Shown here piece by piece: positions 1 to 6,862 of a stretch of DNA of 10,873 bases. Origin of the DNA: Acidobacteriota bacterium. Lineage in GTDB: Bacteria > Actinomycetota > Actinomycetes > Actinomycetales > Micrococcaceae. The stretch is from positions 9,216-20,088 of the forward strand of contig JABBNV010000018.1 of NCBI GenBank assembly GCA_019352125.1, given 5' to 3'. The notes below the pieces were generated by a model. It saw only the letters and a list, made by a program, of their open reading frames with translations. It ran no database searches and was not told where the DNA came from. Numbering within the stretch: the first letter of the stretch is position 1; the number at the start of each line of letters is the position of its first letter. A program made the translations under genes and the position numbers.

Positions 1-380
1 GGCATCGGAAATCAACGGACATGGACTTGGAGCTACGGGCCATGAACCTATCCCAGCGCTATCTGAGGGGCCGTGCGGTACCGGAATCAGTGCGCTGGGT
101 GACTAACCAAAATTCTCGCTGGGGATCTGCTACGCCAGCAGAACGCACCATCAGACTGTCGGACAAATTGATCGGCATGCCCGAATGGGTGGTGGACTAT
201 GTATTGCTCCACGAACTCACGCATCTACTAGTAGCCTCACACGGCCCACGTTTCTGGGCGGAGATGGCAGGCTATGCGGACTTGGAACGTGCCAAGGCCT
301 TCCTGGACGGTGTCAGTTACGCCACCAGCCGGGGGCTTCCGGCGGGCACGGGTTCCGCCGAGGACTCCCCAGAGGACTAG
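1..380 (+). CDS. YgjP/SprT-like zinc metallopeptidase, 5' partial
   Basis: This is the C-terminal part of a small M48-like zinc metallopeptidase of the YgjP/DUF45 (WLM-related) type. The frame is open to the window edge (first full codon at 3), so the true start lies upstream; the ATG at 21 is probably internal. Counting from that ATG, a conserved N-x-x-RWGS segment lies at residues 30-36, a zinc-binding HELTH at 64-68 (first His codon at 210-212), and a further His followed by GPRFW at 74-79. This matches the family pattern of HExxH, a third His, then a phenylalanine/tryptophan pair. Family members are cytosolic proteins of mostly unknown substrate. The last 20 residues are low in structure and rich in Gly, Ser, Glu and Asp. 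The TAG stop at 378-380 overlaps the stop of the convergent downstream gene. The family call is firm; the biological role is unknown. Confidence 0.85.
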   Translation, partial: HRKSTDMDLELRAMNLSQRYLRGRAVPESVRWVTNQNSRWGSATPAERTIRLSDKLIGMPEWVVDYVLLHELTHLLVASHGPRFWAEMAGYADLERAKAFLDGVSYATSRGLPAGTGSAEDSPED

Positions 381-1816
381 TTCCCGCTGGGTGGGGTTTC
401 CGGGCCTGCAGATTCAGGGCCTTGGCTCTTCGGGTCTTGAGAGTCCGGCTTGTCTTTGGCATCCTGTGGGTCCGCCACGCCCTCAAAGTCGCCGGAGAGC
501 AATTTTTCCAGCGCCGAATCCACATCTTGTTCGGCTGCCTCATCCATTTCTCGTCGCGCACCAAACCCAGCGGGATCGTCAAGGTCAGCAGCCGTGGGCA
601 ACAAGTCTGGGTGCTTCCAAATCGCGTCACGGCCCTCGATGCCGCGTTGCTCCTTGAGTGCGGACCACAGCGCTGCTGCCTCTCGGAGCCGCCGTGGCCG
701 CAATTCCAGACCTACCAGGGAACCAAACGCGTGCTCTGCCGGTCCACCGGTAGCTCTGCGACGCCGGACTGTCTCCCGTAACGCGGCGGCGGAGGGCAGG
801 TTGCGCGATGCTTCAAAACTGAGCTCATCCACCCAGCCCTCAACCAGAGCCAGCGCCGTCTCCAACTTAATCAGGGCCGCGTCCTGCTCGGGAGTGCGCT
901 GCGGCATAAAGACACCCTCGGAGAGAGCCGCCTGAATGGCCTCCGGGTTGCTGGGGTCAATATCCCGGGCCAAGTCCTCCATACGGGACATATCAATGTG
1001 GATTCCGCGTGCATATGATTCGATGGCTCCCAGAAGGTGGCCGCGCAGCCACGGTACGTGCACAAACAGGCGTGCATGCGCTGCTTCGCGGACGGCCAGG
1101 AACAGCCGAATCTCCTCCTCGGGCAGGTCCAGGCCTTCGCCGAAGGCCTTCACATTGGCTGGCAATAGCGCCATTTGCAGGTCAGCCAGGGGCACGCCAA
1201 TGTCCGTTGAGCTCACTACCTCGCGGGCCAGTGCTCCCACGGCTTGCCCCAACTGCATGCCAAAAATAGCGCCGCCCATATTGCTGAGCATGGACCCGGC
1301 AGAGCCCATCATTGACTTCATTTCTTCGGGCATCTGCTCGGCGATGGTGGTGGATAGCGCCTGAGCGATGCTATTGGCTACGGGCTCCGTCAGCCTTTTC
1401 CAAGTTCCTAGCGTCTCCTCGACCCATTCCGCGCGGGACCATGCTTTGCCAATGATTCCGGTGGAAGGGAGGTCTGTGACCGGATCCAGCCACAGCTCAG
1501 CAAGGCGGAGGGCCTCGTCTACCTTCTTGGACTCAGCAGGGGACACTGTCGGATCGGAACCGGCGGCTGCAGCGCGGGCGTTGTCATGAGCCAGCGTCCA
1601 GTTAACCGGGCCCTCACCTTGGCTGGACATCATGGCCTGCACCTGGGCCATCATTTGGGCCATCATCGCAGGGTCCTGGGGCAAACCAGCAGCCTTGGCC
1701 AGCTCTGCAGGGTCAAAGCCCTCCATGCCGCCTTCTCCCAATAACCGCGCCAGCATCTCGGACAGCGGATCTTTCGGGGTGTCGTCGTCGTGGTTATTGG
1801 CTGGGTTCGGAGTCAT
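377..1816 (-). CDS. Zincin-like metallopeptidase, DUF2342/Zincin_2 family
   Basis: The product is about 479 residues and belongs to the actinobacterial Zincin_2 family (Pfam PF10103), related to proteins called F420-biosynthesis-associated or putative hydrolase. The substrate is not known. Seen here, counted from the ATG at 1816: a Met/Gln-rich N-terminal stretch around residues 50-65, a Gly/Met-rich segment near 170-195, the family's E-x-x-H motif (REAAHARLF, about residues 243-251) in place of a classical HExxH, and the conserved EGWVD at about 326-330 that would supply the other metal ligand. The C-terminal 30 residues are a low-complexity Asp/Pro/Ser tail. The frame can be extended to a GTG at 1873 (498 residues), but neither start has a clear Shine-Dalgarno. 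I prefer the ATG because an MT-N-P-rich N-terminus with acidic residues looks more natural than the extension. The gene is convergent with the upstream metallopeptidase and divergent from the PDZ protease. Confidence 0.88.
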   Translation of the reverse strand: MTPNPANNHDDDTPKDPLSEMLARLLGEGGMEGFDPAELAKAAGLPQDPAMMAQMMAQVQAMMSSQGEGPVNWTLAHDNARAAAAGSDPTVSPAESKKVDEALRLAELWLDPVTDLPSTGIIGKAWSRAEWVEETLGTWKRLTEPVANSIAQALSTTIAEQMPEEMKSMMGSAGSMLSNMGGAIFGMQLGQAVGALAREVVSSTDIGVPLADLQMALLPANVKAFGEGLDLPEEEIRLFLAVREAAHARLFVHVPWLRGHLLGAIESYARGIHIDMSRMEDLARDIDPSNPEAIQAALSEGVFMPQRTPEQDAALIKLETALALVEGWVDELSFEASRNLPSAAALRETVRRRRATGGPAEHAFGSLVGLELRPRRLREAAALWSALKEQRGIEGRDAIWKHPDLLPTAADLDDPAGFGARREMDEAAEQDVDSALEKLLSGDFEGVADPQDAKDKPDSQDPKSQGPESAGPETPPSGN

Positions 1817-1910
1817 CGAATGCCGATCTGTTGCTAAATATTTCTTGGGTTTTACCGTACTCTGCTCACGCACATCTGGGCGGAACGTTCGCTACAGGCA
1901 AAGCTGCCGG

Positions 1911-1939
1911 TCTATGCGCACAGCTAGTCCCAGTAGGCT
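1911..1939 (+). promoter_or_regulatory. Possible promoter of the PDZ protease unit
   Basis: A TAGGCT hexamer at 1934-1939 is a good actinobacterial -10 box. The -35 position 17 bp upstream (TCTATG, 1911-1916) is poor. The predicted start would be the A at about 1946, which is also the first base of an 11-codon ORF, so the transcript could be leaderless. The assignment rests on pattern only. Confidence 0.35.
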
Positions 1940-1945
1940 AGGGGC

Positions 1946-1981
1946 ATGTTGCACGAACGGTCTAAGGAGTCTGCCCGGTGA
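1946..1981 (+). CDS. Possible 11-codon leaderless upstream ORF
   Basis: An ATG at 1946 opens an 11-codon frame (peptide MLHERSKESAR) that ends in TGA at 1979-1981. This TGA overlaps the GTG start of the PDZ protease in the sequence GTGA (1978-1981). The ATG lies seven bases after a TAGGCT -10 box, where transcription would be expected to begin, so it could be read as a leaderless ORF that delivers ribosomes to the downstream start. Any gene that begins GTGA gives a TGA in that frame, so the arrangement may be chance. The downstream gene also has its own good AAGGAG. Confidence 0.25.
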   Translation: MLHERSKESAR

Positions 1982-3114
1982 GCGAGATAAGCGGCGGTGA
2001 TTATCAGAGCATGGGGGAGCAGCCTGCTCAGCTGCCCACGGCTACTAGAACGCCCAAGCGTCCCCGAGATCCGCGCTTCATGGCTATGTGCGTCTCCGGT
2101 GTGCTGGCGCTGGGGCTGGTGGTGCTGGCATTTATGGTTCCGGCGCCCTACGTCATTGAGTCACCCGGGCCAACGTTTAACACGCTGGGGAGCAATGGCG
2201 GTAAGCCCGTGATCGATATTGTCGGGCATGAGAGCTACCCGGCTAAGGGAAACCTGGATTTGGTCACGGTGTACGTCAATGGTGGCCCCCAGGGCCAAGT
2301 AAATCTGCTCTCTGCGTACCGGGCTTGGCTGGACAAGACGCAATCCGTAGTTCCGGAGGAGTTGCTCTACCCGGCGGGAACCACGTCCCAGGAGGTTTCG
2401 GACCAGAACGCGGCGGAGATGACTAGTTCGCAGGAGAATGCGACGGCGGCAGCCCTGACACAATTGAAAATCCCGTACACCACGACGCTCTCCATCTACG
2501 CGATCCCACAGGGCAGTGCAGCCTCGGGCAAGCTGGAAGCCAAGGATGTGCTCACCAGTATTGATGGGAAACCCATTACGGACCTGCAAGTCATCAAGGA
2601 TGCGCTTGCTCAAGGCGCAGGTAAACCTGTGACCATTGATTTCACCCGCGACGGCGTGGCAAAGAGCACCAGCATTACCCCGCAGGCCGGAAGCAACAAC
2701 ACCTATCTGCTGGGCGTCCAAATTATGCCCAAGTACACCTTCCCCTTCAAGGTCAATATCGCGCTGAGCAACGTCGGTGGGCCCAGCGCCGGGATGATGT
2801 TCACTCTGGGAATCATTGACACACTCACCCCCGGGGATCTCACCGGCGGCAAGCACATTGCCGGAACCGGAACTATCGACCCCACCGGTACCGTCGGAGC
2901 CATTGGCGGCATTGCGCAGAAAATGGTGGGGGCCCGGAACAGCGGTGCCACTGTATTTTTGGCTCCCAGCGCGAACTGTGGCGATGTGCTGGGGCATGTG
3001 CCGGACGGGCTGCAAGTGGTCAAGGTGGATACCCTCGCGCAAGCTTATAACGATGTTTCGCTGATCGGTTCGGGCAAGGACACTTCGTCCCTGCCCACGT
3101 GCAGCGCCAAGTAG
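1978..3114 (+). CDS. Membrane-anchored PDZ and Lon-like (S16) serine protease, YlbL-type
   Basis: The 378-residue product has a Lys/Arg-rich cytoplasmic N-terminus (about 22-33), one transmembrane segment (about 34-54) and an extracytoplasmic part. It carries a PDZ domain (about 175-240, including KLEAKDVLTSIDGKPI) and a C-terminal Lon-type proteolytic domain. The catalytic dyad is visible: Ser270 in GGPSAGMMF and Lys315 in GGIAQKMVGAR, spaced as in S16 proteases. Unlike Lon it has no ATPase domain. The family (Bacillus YlbL and actinobacterial PDZ proteins) is thought to act at the membrane on envelope or stress targets; the substrate here is unknown. The GTG at 1978 is chosen because AAGGAG (1964-1969) lies 8 nt upstream; an internal ATG at 2011 has no such site. 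A Cys appears four residues from the end. The UPF0182 gene follows after 100 bp on the same strand and probably shares the transcript. Confidence 0.92.
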   Translation: MSEISGGDYQSMGEQPAQLPTATRTPKRPRDPRFMAMCVSGVLALGLVVLAFMVPAPYVIESPGPTFNTLGSNGGKPVIDIVGHESYPAKGNLDLVTVYVNGGPQGQVNLLSAYRAWLDKTQSVVPEELLYPAGTTSQEVSDQNAAEMTSSQENATAAALTQLKIPYTTTLSIYAIPQGSAASGKLEAKDVLTSIDGKPITDLQVIKDALAQGAGKPVTIDFTRDGVAKSTSITPQAGSNNTYLLGVQIMPKYTFPFKVNIALSNVGGPSAGMMFTLGIIDTLTPGDLTGGKHIAGTGTIDPTGTVGAIGGIAQKMVGARNSGATVFLAPSANCGDVLGHVPDGLQVVKVDTLAQAYNDVSLIGSGKDTSSLPTCSAK

Positions 3115-3149
3115 AAAAACGAATCGAGTTAGTCGAGAGGAACGCTTCC

Positions 3150-3218
3150 GTGCCGTTGTTCGTGCCACTAGTAGGCACATCACTCGCAGTACTTGCCCAT
3201 AAAAGAGGAAAATCGTGA
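3150..3218 (+). CDS. Possible 22-codon hydrophobic small ORF coupled to the UPF0182 gene
   Basis: A GTG at 3150 opens a 22-codon frame. An AGAGGA (3136-3141) sits 8 nt upstream, an ideal Shine-Dalgarno spacing. The peptide begins MPLFVPLVGTSLAVLA, a hydrophobic stretch, and finishes with a basic HKRGKS. The TGA at 3216-3218 overlaps the GTG start of the UPF0182 gene (3215) in the sequence GTGA, so translation could be coupled. The peptide could insert in the membrane or act as a leader. Against this, its third-codon-position G+C is lower than in the neighbouring genes, and the downstream gene has its own GAGGA. I do not recognise the peptide. Confidence 0.4.
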   Translation: MPLFVPLVGTSLAVLAHKRGKS

Positions 3219-6200
3219 CATTTCGTCCGGCTTCAGAGAAGCAGCCAAGCAATATTCGACGGCGACGGCGGGGGCCGTTGTTGCCCACCCTGATCGTGGT
3301 GGCAGCGTTGGTGATTGGCTTCGTTGTCTTTGCCAACATCTATACCGACGTTCTCTGGTATAACCAGGTGGGGTTTGGGGATGTTTTTTGGCGTGAAAAC
3401 GGCTCCAAGATTCTGATCTTTGCCGTAGCCTTCCTGGTCATGGCGGCGAGCGTGTATGCATCTATTCGCGTGGCCTACCTGAGCCGGCCCGTCTACGCCC
3501 CCGAATCCGCAGTAGCTGACACTTTAAACCATTACCAGGAACAGCTGGAACCGGTGCGGCGCGTGGTGATGATTGGCGTGCCCGTTATCTTCGGTCTGTT
3601 CGCGGGGACTGCTGCCGTGGGGCAATGGGCAAAGATTATGCTCTTTTTCTTCCAGTCGCCCTTTGGTACCAAGGACGCCCAGTTCGGCTTGGACATCAGT
3701 TTCTATACGAACAGCTTGCCGTTCCTGGGGTTCCTTGCCGGGCTGCTCATTAGCGTAGTGCTGGTGGCAGCCGTCACGGGCCTCTTGACGCACTATCTTT
3801 ACGGTGCCATCAAGCTCACGGAGCGTGGTTTGTACAGCAGTAGGGGAGCTCAGCTTCACGTTGCCGTGCTGGCTGCGGTCTTCCTGCTCCTGTTGGCAGG
3901 AAACTTCTGGTTGGGTCGGTACGCTACGGTGCAGGATACCGGCGGTTTGGGCAGCGGTGCTCTCTATACGGACGTCAACGCAGTGATTCCCACCAAGGCA
4001 ATTCTGGCTGTGGCCGCGGGTTTGGTGGCCATCCTATTCATTGTGAGTGCGGTGATTGGCCGCTGGCGGTTACCCATCATTGGTACAGCCATGTTGATCG
4101 TCACCTCTGTTTTGGCTGGGGGGATCTACCCATGGGCTGTGCAGAACTTTCAGGTCAAGCCCTCGGAACAATCGTTGGAAACCCCGTATCTGCAGCGGAA
4201 CATTGATAGCACCCGCGCTGCGTATGGTCTCAACAACATTGACGTCACGGATTACAACGCCACCACCACGGCTACCCAGGGGGCACTTCGCCAGGATGCC
4301 AATACGGCAGCCAATATCCGCCTCTTGGATCCCTCCCTCATTTCCTCCACTTTCGGGCAGCTGGAACAGTACCGTCCGTACTACAAGTTCCCCTCTACCC
4401 TGAACGTGGATCGGTACACCATCGACGGCAAAGTTCAGGACACGGTTATTGCCGTGCGCGAGCTGAATCAGGCAGGTATCCCTGCCGCGCAGCAGTCCTG
4501 GTATAACCAGCACCTGGTGTACACCCACGGCTACGGCGTAGTGGCCGCCTACGGAAATACCGCCACGGTGGACGGTAAACCTGTCTTCATGCAATCCGGT
4601 GTACCTTCTACCGGAAAATTGGGCACGGATACCAGCTACCAGCCACGCATCTACTTTGGCCAGTTTTCTCCGGATTACTCCATAGTTGGTGGCGATTCCA
4701 ACAATCATGTCGAGCTGGACCGGCCGCAAAGTGCGGGCGCAGGCGCGGAAGCGCAGACTACGTTTACCGGCAACGGTGGGCCCAACGTTGGCAACTGGTT
4801 CAACCGACTGGCCTATGCCGTCAAGTTCCAGTCCTCAGATCTCATGCTGACCAACGGTGTCAACGCCAACTCGCAGATTCTCTATGACCGGACCCCCGAG
4901 GAGCGCGTAGCCAAGGTTGCGCCGTACCTGACGATCGACGGTAATCCGTATCCCGCCGTCGTCGACGGGCGTGTGAAGTGGATTGTGGATGGCTACACCA
5001 CCTCCAACGCCTACCCGTATTCGCAGCAGCAACAACTTGATTCAGCCACCACGGATGCTTTGACGGCCAAAAACGGCGGTACCGGTGCGCTGGGGAGCAA
5101 CTCGGTGAACTACATCCGCAACTCGGTGAAAGCGACGGTGGACGCGTACGACGGCTCAGTGACGCTGTACAACTGGGACGATCAGGACCCGATTCTGAAG
5201 TCTTGGCAGAAAGTGTTCCCGGCGTCGGTCAAACCCATGAGCGAGATGTCGGGGGATCTGATGAGTCACGTGCGCTACCCGGAGGATCTCTTCAAGGTAC
5301 AACGTGAACTGTTGGGCCGCTATCACGTCACGGATCCGGGCAAGTTCTACCAGAACACGGAGGCATGGTCCGTTCCCAATGACCCCACCTCCAACACGGC
5401 TGTCAAACAACCGCCGTACTATATGTCCCTGCAGATGCCGGGGCAAACGGCGCCTGCCTTCCAGCTGACTACCTCCTTCATACCCCAGTCCGTCGCTGGC
5501 TCGGACTCGCGCAATGTGCTGTATGGCTATTTAGCGGCCGACGGCGATGCGGGGAACCAGAAGGGGGTCAGGGCGGCCGGCTATGGCAAGCTCAGACTCT
5601 TGGCGCTGCCAACGAATACTCAAGTGCCCGGGCCTGGTCAGGTGCAGAACAAGTTCGTCTCTGACCCATCCGTGTCCCAACAGCTGAACGTGCTCAAGTT
5701 GGGCCAATCCAGTGTGATCAACGGAAACCTCCTGACGCTTCCCATGGGCGGCGGGTTGCTCTATGTGCAGCCGGTCTATGTGAAGTCCACGGGAGAGACC
5801 TCCTATCCCACACTGCAGCGCGTGCTGGTGGCATTCGGTGACAAGATTGGCTACGCTGCGACGCTCAATGAGGCATTGGACCAACTGTTTGGCGGAAGTT
5901 CTGGCGCGGCTGCGGGGGATTCCAACAAACCCACGGATTCCGGTGCCGCTGGAACAGGCAATGGCAGTACACCTGCCGCAGGTGCTGGCCTGGACGCGAC
6001 GGCAAGGGCAGCCCTGACGCAGGCGCTCAATGACGCGAACCAGGCTATCAAGGATGGGCAAGCGGCTCTGGCCAAGGGCGATTTCGCAGCCTATGGTGAG
6101 GCGCAGAAGAAGCTCAGTGCTGCAATTGCCGCAGCGTTGGCTGCTGAGGGTTCGTCGTCCACCCCGGCGACTTCATCTCCCAGTGCCTCTCCTTCGGCGT

Positions 6201-6220
6201 CCGCGTCTCCTACGCCGTAA
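3215..6220 (+). CDS. UPF0182 family integral membrane protein
   Basis: The 1001-residue product is a full-length member of the UPF0182 family (PF03699), large membrane proteins found across actinobacteria and some other phyla with no established function. A basic run (about residues 15-19) precedes seven likely transmembrane helices at about 22-42, 64-88, 116-136, 166-190, 213-233, 260-282 and 286-306. A large, probably extracytoplasmic domain of about 600 residues follows, rich in Tyr, Asn, Thr and Gly. The C-terminus has an Ala/Gln/Lys-rich helical segment (about 925-980) and a low-complexity Ser/Ala/Pro tail (about 983-1001), as in many relatives. The GTG start at 3215 has an AGAGGA (3204-3209) 5 nt upstream and overlaps the stop of a 22-codon ORF. 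It follows the PDZ protease gene on the same strand, so the two may act together at the envelope (inference). A strong stem-loop lies 25 bp after the stop. Confidence 0.93.
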   Translation: MTFRPASEKQPSNIRRRRRGPLLPTLIVVAALVIGFVVFANIYTDVLWYNQVGFGDVFWRENGSKILIFAVAFLVMAASVYASIRVAYLSRPVYAPESAVADTLNHYQEQLEPVRRVVMIGVPVIFGLFAGTAAVGQWAKIMLFFFQSPFGTKDAQFGLDISFYTNSLPFLGFLAGLLISVVLVAAVTGLLTHYLYGAIKLTERGLYSSRGAQLHVAVLAAVFLLLLAGNFWLGRYATVQDTGGLGSGALYTDVNAVIPTKAILAVAAGLVAILFIVSAVIGRWRLPIIGTAMLIVTSVLAGGIYPWAVQNFQVKPSEQSLETPYLQRNIDSTRAAYGLNNIDVTDYNATTTATQGALRQDANTAANIRLLDPSLISSTFGQLEQYRPYYKFPSTLNVDRYTIDGKVQDTVIAVRELNQAGIPAAQQSWYNQHLVYTHGYGVVAAYGNTATVDGKPVFMQSGVPSTGKLGTDTSYQPRIYFGQFSPDYSIVGGDSNNHVELDRPQSAGAGAEAQTTFTGNGGPNVGNWFNRLAYAVKFQSSDLMLTNGVNANSQILYDRTPEERVAKVAPYLTIDGNPYPAVVDGRVKWIVDGYTTSNAYPYSQQQQLDSATTDALTAKNGGTGALGSNSVNYIRNSVKATVDAYDGSVTLYNWDDQDPILKSWQKVFPASVKPMSEMSGDLMSHVRYPEDLFKVQRELLGRYHVTDPGKFYQNTEAWSVPNDPTSNTAVKQPPYYMSLQMPGQTAPAFQLTTSFIPQSVAGSDSRNVLYGYLAADGDAGNQKGVRAAGYGKLRLLALPTNTQVPGPGQVQNKFVSDPSVSQQLNVLKLGQSSVINGNLLTLPMGGGLLYVQPVYVKSTGETSYPTLQRVLVAFGDKIGYAATLNEALDQLFGGSSGAAAGDSNKPTDSGAAGTGNGSTPAAGAGLDATARAALTQALNDANQAIKDGQAALAKGDFAAYGEAQKKLSAAIAAALAAEGSSSTPATSSPSASPSASASPTP

Positions 6221-6245
6221 CCGAAGTTGTAGCCCAGTTTCAGGT

Positions 6246-6300
6246 GGGTCGGCAGCCAATGAGGGGCACATCACAGTGCCCCGATTTGGTCTGCCGACCC
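6246..6300 (+). terminator. Long nested stem-loop after the UPF0182 gene, probable terminator
   Basis: A 10-bp outer stem (GGGTCGGCAG, 6246-6255, with CTGCCGACCC, 6291-6300) encloses a 4-bp stem (CCAA/TTGG) next to one bulged T (6290). A symmetric 3x3 internal loop that can form tandem G-A pairs follows. A 7-bp inner stem (GGGGCAC, 6263-6269, with GTGCCCC, 6276-6282) closes a 6-nt loop. No T-run follows, but many actinobacterial terminators lack one. The 3' arm overlaps the -35 region proposed for the tRNA gene downstream. Confidence 0.7.
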
Positions 6301-6314
6301 TCTATGGGTAGAGT
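6286..6314 (+). promoter_or_regulatory. Probable promoter of tRNA-fMet
   Basis: TTGGTC (6286-6291) and TAGAGT (6309-6314) are spaced by 17 bp, giving a start at about 6321, five bases before the mature tRNA. The -10 fits the TANNNT pattern; the -35 keeps only the TTG of the consensus. The -35 and part of the spacer lie in the descending arm of the upstream stem-loop. Confidence 0.5.
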
Positions 6315-6325
6315 AGAACAAGCGA

Positions 6326-6402
<77 letters not shown>

Positions 6403-6407
6403 GATGA

Positions 6408-6447
6408 AGAAGGCCCCGGCCGGTGGAAACACCAGCCGGGGCCTTCT
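6408..6447 (+). terminator. Strong hairpin terminator of the tRNA gene
   Basis: A perfect 13-bp stem (AGAAGGCCCCGGC, 6408-6420, with GCCGGGGCCTTCT, 6435-6447) is extended, past one C-A mismatch, by GGTG/CACC closed by a GAAA tetraloop (6426-6429). A weak T-rich stretch (GCTTTG) follows. It begins six bases after the tRNA CCA end. Confidence 0.88.
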
Positions 6448-6489
6448 GCTTTGCCCCTGAAGTCGGAGGCGTGCAGCACCACGTTAACT

Positions 6490-6529
6490 AGGTGAGCCCG
6501 CCGAAACCACAGTCTCGGCGGGCGCACCT
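6490..6529. terminator. Stem-loop, possible bidirectional terminator
   Basis: AGGTG (6490-6494), one mismatch and GCCCGCCGA (6496-6504) pair with TCGGCGGGC (6515-6523) and CACCT (6525-6529) around a 10-nt loop. It lies between the tRNA terminator and the end of the minus-strand short gene. It could back up termination from either side. No T-run is seen on either strand. Apart from this stem-loop and its neighbour at 6540-6567, I see nothing in 6448-6575. Confidence 0.5.
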
Positions 6530-6539
6530 GATCAAGCTG

Positions 6540-6567
6540 ACTCAGCTCGCGGAGAGGCGGGCTGAGT
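6540..6567 (-). terminator. Hairpin terminator of the short minus-strand gene
   Basis: ACTCAGCTCGC (6540-6550) pairs with GCGGGCTGAGT (6557-6567) with a single G-T wobble and a 6-nt loop. It starts eight bases beyond the TAG stop of the minus-strand gene, the usual place for its terminator. Confidence 0.55.
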
Positions 6568-6575
6568 GGGGCGGC

Positions 6576-6791
6576 CTAGCGGCGGTTGTTGTTTCCGTCT
6601 TTGCCTTCAGTGTCGATCTTTTCCTTGCGTACCTGCTCGTCTGCGGCCAGGTGGCCATTTTCTTCAAATCGCGGGGCTTCCTCAACTGCGACCTTGTCGT
6701 AGGGAACCACCATGTTCTTGCCGTCGGCATTGGCCTCTTCGAGAGGAACAAAGGATTCAGAGGTGCCGAACAGGCCAGTCTTCGCCATCAT
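6576..6791 (-). CDS. Short PRC-barrel-like protein lacking the N-terminal half
   Basis: The 71-residue product contains TGLFGTSESFVPL (residues 5-17), VVPYDK (28-33) and an EAPRFEENGHL stretch (38-48). These match the second half of the PRC-barrel domain of actinobacterial stress-type proteins, which usually read K-TGLFG-FVPL, then VPY-K, then DAP and a D/E-x-x-L segment. The expected first half (glycine-rich, with a conserved PEW-V before the TGLFG) is absent, and an in-frame stop (minus strand, 6797-6795) lies two codons upstream. After residue 50 the sequence is charged and ends in a Gly/Asn/Arg tail instead of the usual Tyr-rich end. Two adjacent ATGs (6791 and 6788) are possible; AGGA just upstream is better spaced for the second. 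It may be a decayed remnant or a small stand-alone protein. A hairpin follows the stop. The homology is judged by eye. Confidence 0.6.
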   Translation of the reverse strand: MMAKTGLFGTSESFVPLEEANADGKNMVVPYDKVAVEEAPRFEENGHLAADEQVRKEKIDTEGKDGNNNRR

Positions 6792-6862
6792 GTCCTACAA
6801 CGTTTCCGCCGGAAGTGGGCATGTCCTGAATGTTTTCTTTGGTGACACTGTGGTCATATCGA

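Noticed and set aside
1881..1892. GAACGTTC as a possible LexA/SOS box
   Set aside because: Actinobacterial SOS boxes need CGAAC and GTTCG separated by four bases; here the halves abut, so the pattern does not fit.
3162..3178. GTGCC-GGCAC inverted repeat before the UPF0182 gene as a terminator
   Set aside because: Only 5 bp of stem and no T-run; it lies inside the candidate small ORF and just before a gene that is probably cotranscribed.
2161..3339. A 392-codon open frame on the minus strand opposite the PDZ protease
   Set aside because: The composition is Arg/His/Gly-rich without domains, it crosses the boundary of two real genes, and the plus strand has an intact catalytic dyad.
6789..6829. 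Repeated AGGACATG on the minus strand before the PRC-like gene, giving an alternative 20-codon ORF
   Set aside because: The upstream copy opens a different frame with no recognisable product. Two copies of an 8-mer containing a start codon and partial Shine-Dalgarno are not enough to call a repeat element.
6492..6845. Plus-strand open frames across the PRC-like gene
   Set aside because: The minus-strand frame carries the recognisable TGLFG-FVPL segment. The plus-strand frames show no motif, and they begin inside or beside stem-loops.
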